Assembly: GCA_037576215.1 (NCBI GenBank)
Contig: JBANDB010000007.1
Location: 527,001-591,000, forward strand
DNA: 64,000 nt
From: Armillaria gallica
Taxonomy: Eukaryota; Basidiomycota; Agaricomycetes; Agaricales; Physalacriaceae
Direction of reading: 5' to 3'
This document shows, piece after piece, positions 1 through 11,080 of the stretch (positions within the stretch are counted from its first letter, which is position 1; the number at the start of each line of letters is the position of its first letter). Both the position numbers and the translations under genes were made by a program. The notes beneath the pieces were generated by a model, which worked only from the letters and a program-made list of their open reading frames with translations, ran no database searches and was not told the DNA's origin.

Positions 1-69
1 TACAATTTCTAGCACATTGCTACAATTTCTAGAGCATTGCCATGGTTTCTAGACCCATTTTTGTGTCTT
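1..69. repeat. Short degenerate tandem repeat at window edge
   Basis: About three imperfect copies of a roughly 20-bp unit containing CAATTTCTAG/GGTTTCTAG lie directly 3' of the TPR-encoding gene on the minus strand. The array continues beyond the window edge, so its extent is unknown. It could be decayed coding sequence of the same gene read past its stop codon, or an independent minisatellite. Confidence 0.45.
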
Positions 70-72
70 TCA

Positions 73-1575
73 GTACAGCATCTCCACCTCCTCTAATTGT
101 CCAAGCTTCTTATATGTTGATACAAGATTGCTCATAGATGTCAAAGTGTTAGAATGACACTCTCCAAGCATTTCCCTGCTAAGCTTGAGTGTCTCTGTCT
201 CCAGCCTCTCTGCCTTCTCCAATTGTCCAAGCTCCTTATATGCCAATGCAAGATTGCTCATAGATGTCAAGGTGTAAAGATGACGCTCTCCAAGCACTTC
301 TCTGCTAAGCTTGAGTGTCTCTGTCTGTAGCCTCTCTGCCTTCTCCAATTGTCCAAGCTTCTTATATATCAATGCAAGATTGCCCATAAATATCAAGGTG
401 TAAGGATGACGCTCTCCAAGCACTTCCCTGCAAAGCTTGAGTGTCTCTGTCTCTAGCCTCTCTGTCTTCTCCAATTGTCCAAGCCCCTTATATGTCAATG
501 CAAGATTGCCCATAGATGTCAAGGTGTTAGAATGACACTCTCCAAGCACTTCTCTGCGAAGCTTGAGTGTCTCTGTCTCTAGCCTCTCTGCCTTCTCCAA
601 TTGTCCAAGCCCCTTATATGTCCATGCAAGATTGCCTATAGATGTCAAGGTGTCAGGATGATGCTCTCCCAGCACTTCCCTGCTAAGCTTGAGTGTCTCT
701 GTCTCTAGCCTCTCTGCCTCCTCTAATTGTCCAAGCTTCTTATATGTTGATGCAAGATTGCCCATAAATGTCAAGGCGTAAGGATGATGCTCTCCAAGCA
801 CTTCCCTGCTAAGCTTGAGTGTCTCTGTCTCTAGCCTCTCTGCCTTCTCCAATTGTCCAAGCCCCTTATATGTCCATGCAAGATTGCCCATAGATGTCAA
901 GGTGTAAGGATGACACTCTCCAAGCACTTCCCTGCAAAGCTTGAGTGTCTCTGTCTCTAGCCTCTCTGCCTTGTCCAATTGTCCAAGCTTCTTATATATC
1001 AATGCAAGATTGCCCATAAATATCAAGGTGTAAGGATGACGCTCTCCAAGCACTTCCCTGCTAAGCTTGAGTGTCTCTGTCTCTAGCCTCTCTGTCTTCT
1101 CCAATTGTCCAAGCCCCTTATATGTCAATGCAAGATTGCCCATAGATGTCAAGGTGTTAGAATGACACTCTCCAAGCACTTCTCTGCGAAGCTTGAGTGT
1201 CTCTGTCTCTAGCCTCTCTGCCTTCTCCAATTGTCCAAGCCCCTTATATGTCCATGCAAGATTGCCTATAGATGTCAAGGTGTCAGGATGACGCTCTCCC
1301 AGCACTTCCCTGCTAAGCTTGAGTGTCTCTGTCTCTAGCCTCTCTGCCTTCTCCAATTGTCCAAGCCCCTTATATGTCCATGCAAGATTGCCTATAGATA
1401 TCAAGGTGTCAGGATGATGCTCTCCAAGCACTTCCCTACAAAGCTTGAGTGTCTCTGTCTCTAGCCTCTCTGCCTCCTCCAATTGTCCAAGCTTCTTATA
1501 TGTCAATGCAAGGTTGCCCATAGATGTCAAGGTGTTAGGATGATGCTTTTCAAAATAGCACCTACAATACACCAA
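73..1575 (-). repeat. TPR array, 42-residue (126-bp) units with very high internal identity
   Basis: Eleven full 42-residue repeats and one partial repeat of kinesin-light-chain TPR type are present. The unit core is GNLAxTYKxLGQLEKAERLE, followed by TETLKLxREVLGExHPxTLT. Repeats differ at only a few positions. Repeats 3-5 and 8-10 carry the same variant sets (RREVLGECHSNTL, then EKTERLE with RHPYTLIFM, then ALIYKK), which implies a block duplication with a period of five units (about 630 bp). The frame is open from the TAG at 1582-1584 to a TGA at 70-72. Near-identical units fit ongoing recombination or gene conversion. Confidence 0.9.
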
Positions 1576-3885
1576 AGCCTTCTACCATATGCCCTCAGCT
1601 TTTATACACAGGCCTGCATCATCAAAGATTCTTCCAAGACAAGTATAGATATGAAAAGTAGAATAGTTATTCTGGTGCATACAATCAGCATGTGCAATCA
1701 GTAGCCGCCGAAACTGATAGTCAGCATCAGTTATGCCATCAGGTGTTGCACGTGCCAAAAGAAGCTGAGTAATATGATATACTCTATCCTTATCCATAAT
1801 AGTCTCCTGAACACACATGTGGATGATAGAGTGAAATGAGAGAGCTTTAGTACTAGTATCATACATTATAAGTGACAGATGGCTCAGCTCATCAATAGTG
1901 TCCTCCCATGATCCATTATGTGTAAAAAGTGACAAAAATTGCTTCAGCTCCTCAATAGCTGGATGTTCCTCTTCATCAGGCTCAATATCATCACCAATAA
2001 AGGCAGCTGCATGATAGAACAGCTCAACAGGTATGGCTTTGTGATGAAAAAAAGCACAAATCTGCATGAAAAGCTTAGTTGAAGAACTAAGCTGATCAAA
2101 ACTAAGGTGGAAGGCACTAAAGACAGTTTTCTGATAATCATCAAGTGACCTCATCTTGTAATTGAGAAGTTTTTTACGTTTCTGATTAAAGCGGGAGAGA
2201 TAGTTGCTAAAAGTATATGTTGGATTTGAGGCAATGTAAGCACCAGCTGTGGCTACAGCAAGAGCTTGGCAGCCAAGTGCATCAACAATGTCAGCTGCAA
2301 GCTGCTGATTGTTGTTGTCTACATCCTGATGTGCATGTTTCAGAAGGAGATTGATAGCCTCACTTTGTTCAAGGTCTGAAAAGTCAAGATGAGCACTAGG
2401 AGATGTTATTTGATTAACCTCAGTGAGACAACTGGTGATAATAATGTTGCCATGATTGCACCGTGGGATGTAGTTGCTTAGTTCAACCTCTGGATCATCT
2501 GCATTGTCAAAAATGAGAAGCCAATCCCCATGCATCCTTCCTAAGAAATCCTGAACATCATCAACTGATTCACCAATACCAGCAGCTTTGCCAAGCTTCT
2601 TGAAGTCAGCAGCAAGTGTAGAATCTGAGGTAGCATCAAAAAACCAGACATGCAAGAATCTATCATTGTATCTCAATATCATAGGTTAACTGAATATACA
2701 ACAGTCTTACCTGGATAAGTTCTCAGAAATAAATCTGAGCACCATCTGTGTCTTTCCAGTTCCACCCTTAGCCACAATGGTGACAATATGTAGCAAAGGA
2801 ATGAAAGCTGTCTCAATGGACCGACAGAGGTCATCAGCAGCCTGCTGGTCTACAGAATCAGGCAACTCCAATGCACAAGCTGGTGAAGCAAAGTGGGACA
2901 CAGCTTGGTTGGTGCTTGTTATGAGGATGGGATTATGCAGAGAGTAAGGAAGGTATTGGTCTAGTTCCAGGGAAGCATCCACATTCTCAAGAATGAGCAG
3001 GGAAGGGAGATGGGCACTGTCATCAGCTTTGATATTGTGTGCAATGGCTTTGAGTGCTTCAACCAAGCTTGCATCCAGGAAAATGGCAGTAAATCTAAGT
3101 CATGTCAGCCAATATGATGCTGCAAAATAAACTACTAACTTAGATGAGTGATCAAGGCTGTAAACAAAAGCTGAAAGTGTATTCCTGTTCATGCTGAAAA
3201 GGGTAACCACAGGTGCAGCAAGCATTCTTGACAGTTTCCGGAGGATGCCCTCACGGCCAGTGAAGTATTGGCTTGGAGCAGGGCATGGAAGCACATTAAG
3301 ATTGAGGGATGAGGATGGAGTTGGGCTCTGCTGTATGGTTGCAAGGATTTTCTCCACACCATGATGTGTCTGCTCTACAGCAAGGTATGTCTGCTCCCCG
3401 GTGAAGCGTGTCTGTTCAACAGCAAGGCGTGTGTCAATATCGATCTTTATCTGCAAAAAATGGGTCAGAGGATTGTTTGAAAGCAAGTGCAGAGACAGAG
3501 TTTACACACCTGGAACACCTTAACTGCCATATCAATACGTCTGACGCATGACGTGGCTTCTGCCTTGAGAGTGCTGCGCTCTAGTGCCAGCCTTCCCACA
3601 CTCACGTCCTGGTATCGTATCATGGCCTCGAGAATCTCCCTCAGGCAGCTCTCGAGCTCTCAAAATACTGCCTTGACAGTGTCGGGCAGCGGCACCGAAT
3701 CATCCCACCCATATCGGAACTCGAACACAACATCACAGACCTTAATGAGATTGTCCTTTACCTTGTCCCATTCTCCCTTACATGCGTTGACAGCCTGTAA
3801 TGCAAGATATGGATTAGTACAGCGATCTCACTGCAAAACGATGACGTACCTTGATGATCGTGATGGCTGTACTTGCCAGTCCTGT

Positions 3886-4684
3886 GGCAGTTGATTTATG
3901 GGTGTAGGCCAAACCGGACCTAACTAGGACCTAACCATGCGCAAACAAGTCCTAGACTAATTCGGACGTCGGAGTTTGAATTAATTAATTCTCTGAGCGA
4001 GCTTCGAGGCGGTCTTTGCAGTCGCGCTTGCGAGACCTTTGGTTCTCGTGTTTGGTGTAAGTATCTTTGTATGTATATCATGCATTTCCAAATGTTCAGG
4101 GACTTTATTTCATCCGTGGGGTCCGAAATTATTGTTTTTTGTCAAATTGTCACTGACTGAAGAGCTAATTGCGGGTGCAGCTGCCCATATTTCCGGGTTT
4201 TCTTGAGGGTACCATAGGACGGTAAGCTGAGCTTAACCGTATCATTTATTTATGATAGGAATCTGCATCCTTTTTGTTGCGTAAAAAGCAAATGTCGCTC
4301 TGGCAGTGATCATCTTTCTCATATCTCAGTGCGTAACATCACATAATTGGTGTAGATATACCGCGCAACGCGCGGTCAGAAAAATTTCCTGCTAATCATA
4401 GAGTATGAGCCAATTAGGAGTGATTCTGCATGCACGATGGTGCCAGAACCATGAATTTCGGAGTTTGCAGCCTAATACGCGCGAAGCGCGAAAGAAAAAA
4501 ATCGGAGCTCTTCACAAGAATAAATATAGAGCTTTGGACAGTATTCTTGCTACACTACAGGAGGATGGGGAGCCCTCAGCAGTTCGATATTTAACTTCTC
4601 CTCTCCTCCCTTTGAATTAATTTAATTAATTTACATTAATTAATTCAACTCCCACGAAAACCCTACACCTATAAATCAAGTGCC
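3886..4684. mobile_element. Non-autonomous TIR DNA element inserted in the NLR exon
   Basis: The ends form an imperfect inverted repeat: left GGCAGTTGATTTATGGG, right (reverse complement) GGCACTTGATTTATAGG. The repeat is about 23 bp with a few mismatches, and AT-rich TTAATTAATT stretches mirror each other inside. The insertion is flanked by a 7-bp direct repeat GTCCTGT at 3879-3885 and 4685-4691. Removing the element and one repeat copy joins the NLR exon in frame, giving 432 nt (144 codons) before the next intron. No transposase is visible. The only internal ORF (4405-4620, 71 codons) is unrecognised. TIRs plus a 7-8 bp duplication suggest a MITE-like cut-and-paste element, and the superfamily is not assigned. 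Confidence 0.8.
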
Positions 4685-5208
4685 GTCCTGTCACTACCTT
4701 GACGTACGGCACCTTGTCCAGCACCTCACAAATGGCTTGTACGATCCCCAGAATCACGGCCGCGTTGGCGGTCTTGTTCCCAGACGAGGTATCGGCGACG
4801 TTATTTTTATCCTTAGTAGTCGTAGTCTGAGCACTGGCAAGAGGATGGGAGGTGGTGGTGGAGCTTTTGTTTGACTGTAAAACTGGACCCTCGCTATCTG
4901 ATGATGTGACGGCGACATCGCCAGTCGTATCGGTGTGGCCACGTTTCCCTCGACGGAAGAGCTTGCTGAGTTTGCCCTTATCTGGAGATCCGGCAACTTG
5001 GGCTGGCGTGTTTGAGGACGACAAAGCAAGCGACGAGCTGCTAGATGAATCGCCGAGCACGATCTGTTTCCGACGGAAAATCTCCATGCTTGTGAGAGTG
5101 GTCGTGGTTTCTAGTCAAATGTTGACACGCGGCAAGTCAGGCTTATGCGATACACAGCTGATCTTACACTGCCACTAAATCTCCTACTCGGTCTAATAAA
5201 TCTTACTC

Positions 5209-6361
5209 TTACATCCTCTTCAACGTGCTCTTACCCTCAACCTCCGGAATTTCCCCAATCATCGCAATAAGCTCCCTATAAACCTTCTTCTCATATACTC
5301 CATACCTCTCCCTCAAATCCACATCGGGGTTCTCAAACACCACCTTCACCATCCTCTCGCACTCGGAATCCTTCCTCCTATAATTCTCATCGAGGACCTT
5401 CCGCTGCTCGGACGTACACACTGCACCACGAAAACTTGTTATCGATGATATCCGTGCTGATCTGCTCGGGCGTGCCGGAAAGGTTGAGATAGTCGTCTTG
5501 GATCTGGAAGCACTCGCCAAGAGGGATGAGAATGGATTTAGCGAGGGCGTAGGGCTCGATGGTTTGGGTCCCGGAGGGGTAGGATTGTGGGACGTGGAAC
5601 ATGTACATGGCAAGGGCGACAGGGAGGTAGAAGGGGTAGTATGCGATTTTGTAGATCACGATCTGTGGATATCTTTATTTAACGGTCAATACAAGCGCGA
5701 CATCAGCGGAAGGAAGTACGCACTTTTTCAGTGAGAACTTGCTCAAATCAACTTCGTCCTCCGGAGCAGTAATCAAATCGATAAGCTGCCATCTCCGTCT
5801 GGAACGTCGTCTCCAGGAATATCAGCATAGTAGCTCTCCCCGCGGAAATGCTTCTTGAGAAGGTCATATATCGCGGCTTCGAGCATGGACGAGTCGTTGA
5901 CGACGATTTCGCCGACTTTTGGGGACGCGGTACCAGCAGGGCTTCGGCGCGTGATCGATGAATCCACCATGCCGTCCTAGACGAAGAAGGCTTGGAGCTG
6001 TGAATGGACGGGTGAGAACGGAAAAACAGGAAGATACGGAAGGTTGGACGCACGAGCTCGATGCCCCATCTGAGTACGGCAGCCTTTAGGTGCTTGTCGG
6101 CCGTCGGCCCCTTGATTATCTTAGTGGTGCCGACGACAGACATGCAGCGGTTCAGTTTGCCTCCGATGACGTTGTAGTCGAGATTCTGTCAGGAGGATGA
6201 GCTCGGTTCCGTTTTCCAGTGAAGCTCTCTCACCCTCTCGTACCACTCAATCGCATCGTTGGGCATATCCTCGCCCGTAATGTAGTCAAGCAGTTCCTGC
6301 TTGATGACCTTCCATGTTCGTTCGAAACGCGCGCGGCAGGCTGCCGTGTCGGCCGATATAT
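5209..6361 (-). pseudogene. ERG20-like: Farnesyl diphosphate synthase (ERG20-type) pseudogene
   Basis: Intact family members condense isopentenyl and dimethylallyl diphosphate to farnesyl diphosphate for sterol synthesis. Recognisable blocks in order are RFERTWKVIKQELLDYI, NLDYNVIGGKLNR, KAAVLRWGIEL with [95 protein letters not shown] and [19 protein letters not shown]. Family-type introns remain, for example between the blocks ending WYER and starting NLDYN, and between GIEL and LQAFF. It is dead: the first Asp-rich motif reads stop-DGMVD, coding shifts frame near 5810 and again after NKFSW near 5430 where part of the exon is missing, and several residues are lost around the YYAD block. The 5' exon is not identified. 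It shows decay inside a genomic repeat region, so a functional copy is probably elsewhere. Confidence 0.85.
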
Positions 6362-6683
6362 CTAATGGACGTGAATGGACGTGATGAGAAAGCGATGCTG
6401 TATGAATGGTGGTCGTGTCTGGGATTTATTTGTTCGCTTATCCCTGGATGGTAATATCCGTTTCCTGAGAGGACGCGGAGAAGTACGACAGGCGGCGCCA
6501 AGATCTGAGTCTCAGACGTCGACATTCAGAACGCGAACACACCCCACGGCAGTCTCCATCCCGCTACACCGACCACTCATCCATCTCCTCTACGATTTGA
6601 AATCCCACTGACTTCGCACCCGGAAGTTGGGCTGGTGGTAGCTCCAATGGTAAAAGGGTTTGATGACTGGTCAGACCCAAATA

Positions 6684-7790
6684 CTAGTCGCGTTGCTGTA
6701 TCCAGGTCTTCATGGTACGTAGAAGGCGGGATAGGAGTTTTTGGAAGTGTAGGTCGTCGGTTCTGTGATTGATCGTTTCACGGCGTTGGTGTTGGTGTTT
6801 TAAGCTACGTTGAAATATGGAAGGGGGTTGGGAGATAGGCGAGCAGAAGTATGGAGCCGTTAACCTTGGGGCTGAAGAAGCTACGGTACTGCTAGTAAGC
6901 GCGATTGAAGTGACCAATGAGTCCGCAAGAGGTACGACGGCGACGGATTCGCGGTCTTTGAACCGACGACACTGATAAGAGAGACAGATGCCGAGTTTCG
7001 ACCTCCAGGTTTGACGCGAAAACCGTCTTATGGTGACTGTCATAGTGCATCAACGTGGCGCGTACATGAATATCGACGGTGGTGTGATTTCGGTTGATCC
7101 CCCTCCTTGTCTTGGCCGTACGAATCTGCCTGCAGATAAGCAAAGTCGAAGAACATCGATTGAAACCATGCTTACCATCGTCCGCAGGTCTATCTCTTCC
7201 AACATCTTAGAAACGTCCCGTCGAAACATTTTGGATTTTGCCTCGCATTCTGTAGCAAACAGAAAGGCCCTCAAGTCCCGTCGTGTCGTTCGCCTATTGC
7301 AGGTGCGCGCTGCTCCCGGTCCAAAAGTTTGTCGTATTGTGACTTGAGCTGGGCTGCCAGTAGAAGTCTTGATAGCGAAGGGGATGCTGGAGGGTCCCTG
7401 TCAGAAACATAAGTCCTGGTAACCATTGAAGATAAAACATACCTTTTCTTCTCTCACAGTTGGTTTCTCTCCTCTGCACGATCATCCACCGTTAGACGAC
7501 AAAGCACCTTTCCTAGTTTCCTGTGCTTCAAGTCATGCTCGGTCCCGAAATCCAAGGGTCCAGTTCGGCTTGTCAAGTCGCTGAGACGACTGAGCGCGTC
7601 CTCAACAGAATGCTTGAGTCGGAGAAAGTCACGTCGTCATCGAATATGGTGATGGTAAGAGACGAAGAAACGTGGGCAACGTGGGAGCTGCCGATCAACA
7701 AACAACCCGACCTTGTACCGCCGCCACGCCTGGAATCGCAAAGCGAAAGAATTATACTAAATAACAATATTATATAGTGTACAAAAAGTA
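6684..7790 (-). repeat. UF1 unit 1 (partial): decayed copy of an unrecognised multi-exon gene family
   Basis: This is the front part of a UF1 unit on the minus strand. Frames read SSHVAHVSSSLTI (near 7660), RAFLFATECEAKSKM (near 7270) and SKLGICLSYQCRR, then VPLADSLVTS (near 6940). The same peptides in the same order occur in the plus-strand copies near 37.6-39.6 kb and 51.5-52.4 kb. No single long ORF covers the copy, and frames switch, so it looks decayed. I do not recognise the family and assign no function. The copy ends where the FPS pseudogene region begins. Confidence 0.55.
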
Positions 7791-10700
7791 ATAGAATGAA
7801 GTGAAATACAAAGTCTGAAGAATGCTCGCGATCCCAGGGGAAAGCAAGCAAGACTACGAATAGTCAAAGCTCGTACGATTCTAACGTCCCGTTCCAATGT
7901 ATGTGACGTCGCTCGATTCTCGAACGGGCTTTCGTGCCATGGCAAGCATAGTCTCTCGTTGAGTCTTTCCAACGAGAAGCTAAACCTTGCCGTTGTGGGT
8001 CTGACATGCCTCCAAAGACTCACGCTAACCCTAGGGACGATGTGTTGGAATGAAGGAACGAAGACGAGAGGAGAGGAGAAAAAGGGCGCACAAAGCAAGA
8101 ATGCCTCCCAAGACATATCTCTATATCGTACATCACCCAGGACTTCCACGGCGATTGTTTCTATTTCCTCGGTTGTAACGGTCGTTGAAAGGGATGGGGA
8201 CGGCGTCGGGCAAGGCCTCCTGCATCTCAAAGGACGAATTTTTTCCCTCAGAAACGATTGATGACACAAGAATACCGGATATTGTAGATCCTAAACGAAT
8301 TTCAGTAGGAAGAGGAATGTATCACGCACATAGATGGCGTCGACGTCCCGAACCAAAGTTCATCAACCGAAGGAACGATTAGCCTAGTACGTCAGCACAA
8401 GGGATCGGCAACCTACTTTAGGACGTTATCGTTCCACACAAATGGCTGCAAGGATACGAAGCAGCATTGCATGAGTGCAGTACATAAAGCTAGTAAAGGA
8501 TGGCGTCGACGCCATACACCTCGCAGTCGGGCCTATAAGTACCCTTCATGATCTCGATGATCCTTTTCCCAGCGTGATTAGCTGCAAGCGATCCCAGCAC
8601 ATAGCCGAGCGACCACAGCTGACAAGGTGTCTGCCTGGATGTTTGCCAAGTTTAAACCCAATGATGGCTGCCGCCAATTGGCTGGGACAGTCAGTAGGTC
8701 TGCTCGCCGTATGGGACCAGCTGTTCGCGAGCTTTAGCTGACATCCCGAAAGTCGCATACAGACACCTACTATTCAATGGGCGAACTGCCGGCGACGAAG
8801 GCAGCCGGGGCGACCAACGACATTGAAGAAAAAGAAAAACGCCATCCCTGAAAACCGATTGACAAGGGAACGCGAGACCACCACGGTATTTAGATCCTGG
8901 ACAGATTTCAACAGAAAGCAGGGGAGTTAAGGATAAAGAACGTAACACGCACAGGACTAGCATCCATGCCGCAAACTGTGGTTCGCAGGCTGAGGGAACG
9001 GTTAGCAGAGAATGCGTGAGCAGTTGACAACGCACCTCGTAGAAACACACCCCGTTCCGTGCGGGAGGTAACACTGATATCTAAAACGACATTAAGCTCC
9101 AAAGACGACGACTCAAGTTGAAAGCACATACCTCTCATGCTACCCGTCCTGCTCCATACCATTTTTGCTAACCCTCATCGATAGATTAGCACACGAAAGG
9201 CCCAATGTCGGATCACCTCTGGCTGATACCCCGCGCACAATGTTTTCCTTCACGCCAGTCTGCCGCCTCTGCTGTTCAGTCCGTCGTCTGCCGCTCAGTG
9301 TGTGAAGATCCGCTGCCAGCTTGCTCATCGAGTCGATCGTGTTTTGAATACCGAAAAATAAACCCACGCGGACTTTGCTGCAAAGTCGTAAACAGCCCTT
9401 CTTCTTCAAGCCAACCCTGTATCCCATCTCATCAGCTAAAGGAACAACAATGTTAGATGGACTTCGCTAACAGGGTGCCGCCGATTGAGTTTCCTAGGCA
9501 GTAGGCAGATCTGCTTTGGATGCGGATCTGTCAGCGAGCTTTAGCTGAGGTCCTGGCGTACGCATAGTCTATAGAGTCACGTACTTTATAATATAGATGT
9601 TGTTCGGGCGACCCGTAGCATCGAAGACCAGCGAAAGCAGTAGAAGAGAGGTGGAGATCGTGCTATTCCTAAGAGATGGTTGAAGACACGAGAACATGAG
9701 AGCACCATAGATCCTGCATACCTTGTAACACTATACGCCGTTCCTCTGCGAGGTTTATTTCGGGCGAGATATCACACTGGTATTGGTTTTGATGTCAGCT
9801 TCAAAAGACAACAACTCGGATGCAGAGTACATACCTCTCAAGCCAAAATACAAGACCTGCCCTGCCCCGTAGAGTCGCCGTCGCCTCCATAACAGTCCTC
9901 CAGGGTCCTCCTCACCGTGAATCATCGATGGCTCAGCACAGAAGGGGCATGTTGGACGGACAAGATGCACGAGAGCGCGTAGAACAGAGGCGGCAGGTCG
10001 TGGGTGGCATTGACAGTTCATCGAGGGTAGAAGTGTTTTCTCCTCCAACTCTTCCCACCGCCAGCATTGTCCGTGCGCCTTCTGGGCTTCAACATGGTCT
10101 GCCGACTCGACCCAAAAATTGCTTCAATATTTTGGTGTCGGTAAGAGTCGTATTGCTGTCGCGAGACGAAGAAAGGATAAGGTCTTGGAGAACGGCGTTT
10201 AGCGCGCGGATTGACTGGAGAGTGAATGCCTTACCCAAAACCCACTCCTCGTTACATCTGCCCACATCTCCCGCATCTCGTCTTGGCGCATTCCTGCCCG
10301 ATATCGAGGCTGAGACTGGTCGTAGTGGTGAAAGACGTGGAGGGAGGAAAATCCACAAAGCATCATCACTAAATCCGAGGGCCCTGACGCGGTATTCTGA
10401 GATGATTGAGCGTGTCTTGCCCCAGATCTCGCCGGTGTGCGCGTTAGAGAAAGTGGCGCCGGCGTCGAGGGTGATGATGGTAGGAGTCGAAGAAACGTGA
10501 GCAACGTGGGAGCTAACGATCACAAACAACGTTCGACCTTATACTACCACGACGGCCACCACACGACGGCCGCTGACGCGAATGACGAGCTCAAGGCCAT
10601 CGACGTCGCCCAAAAGTCCCTTACTACTACGTTACCCTCGCAGTCAATGTTGCTCCTTCCGTGCCTCCTACATCTGAAGCTCAAGCCGTCCTCTCGTCAT

Positions 10701-11080
10701 GAAAATGGCTGTCTCCGCTAATTGCCGGCATATCTACTAATTGACAGCGTCTACTCCAGCCAGTCTCTCCTCCGCCGACGACCTCCCCGTTCGTGCCCGT
10801 CAACGTCCCTCCTCATACGCGCACCCTCCCCGCAGATCCACCCGCACGCATCGTCTCAACACTCCATCCACTGCCCGTATTTCACACTGACCTACCAAAT
10901 GAGTGATGGATCGAGGCCATCGACGTCGCCATCCGCAAAGTTTAGCGCCCTCTCCACCTTCTTTAGTCAAGTCTTCTCCTCCCCGGGTATCGTTCAGGTA
11001 AACGACAGTGAGGGTGACAAGGAATCGCAAATAAAGAGAATTATATTGAATAAATAATGATACTACTACGCACAAAAAGT
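7791..11080 (-). repeat. UF1 unit 2: tandem decayed copy
   Basis: The unit is delimited by two copies of a spacer containing ACAAAAAGTAATAG (near 7783 and 11071). Conserved landmarks on the minus strand are SSHVAHVSSTPTIITLDAG (near 10500), then weaker matches to later family exons near 9.8-8.2 kb. Two blocks near 8260-8345 and 8510-8620 recur in units 3 and 4. Every frame is interrupted. Several short ORFs here (for example 9820-10500 on the plus strand) overlap these landmarks on the opposite strand and look like shadows. Confidence 0.5.

Larger units (their letters stand above)
70..5087 (-). pseudogene. NLR pseudogene: N-terminal helical region, tandem NB-ARC units, TPR array
   Basis: This is an NLR-type receptor relic of the fungal NB-ARC/TPR class. 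Exons on the minus strand: 5087-4685 continuing at 3878-3850 once an inserted element is discounted, then 3794-3510, 3450-3140, 3094-2711 and 2671-73. The introns (55, 59, 45 and 39 nt) have GT-AG ends, and phases agree throughout. Residues 1-100 are Ser/Lys-rich, followed by a helical region (NAAVILGIVQAICEVLDKVP). A first NB-ARC-like unit has LLILENVD and ILITST but no P-loop. A second unit has a canonical GGTGKT P-loop, LLIFDNADD and NIIITS. Kinesin-light-chain-type TPRs follow. Lesions are a 799-bp insertion in exon 1, TGA at 3660-3662 (probably CGA before) and TAG at 1582-1584 (probably CAG before). The family normally senses non-self and triggers cell death. This copy should be inactive unless the breaks are assembly errors. 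Confidence 0.85.

Noticed and set aside
4405..4620. 71-codon ORF inside the TIR element
   Set aside because: Too short for a transposase and without recognisable motifs; treated as part of a non-autonomous element.
4754..5178. Overlapping ORFs on both strands over the NLR N-terminus
   Set aside because: They are shadows of the Ser/Lys-rich first exon, whose frame is supported by splice phase and by repair of the insertion.
6640..6725. tRNA-like string (GGTGGTAGCTCCAATGGTAAAAGGG) near the FPS pseudogene
   Set aside because: It resembles an A-box, but I could not fold a cloverleaf or find a matching B-box (GGTTCGANNCC) at the right distance.
9820..10529. 226-codon plus-strand ORF and a 146-codon minus-strand ORF over the same DNA
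   Set aside because: The minus frame carries the UF1 landmark SSHVAHVSS; the plus ORF has no family support and is taken as a shadow.
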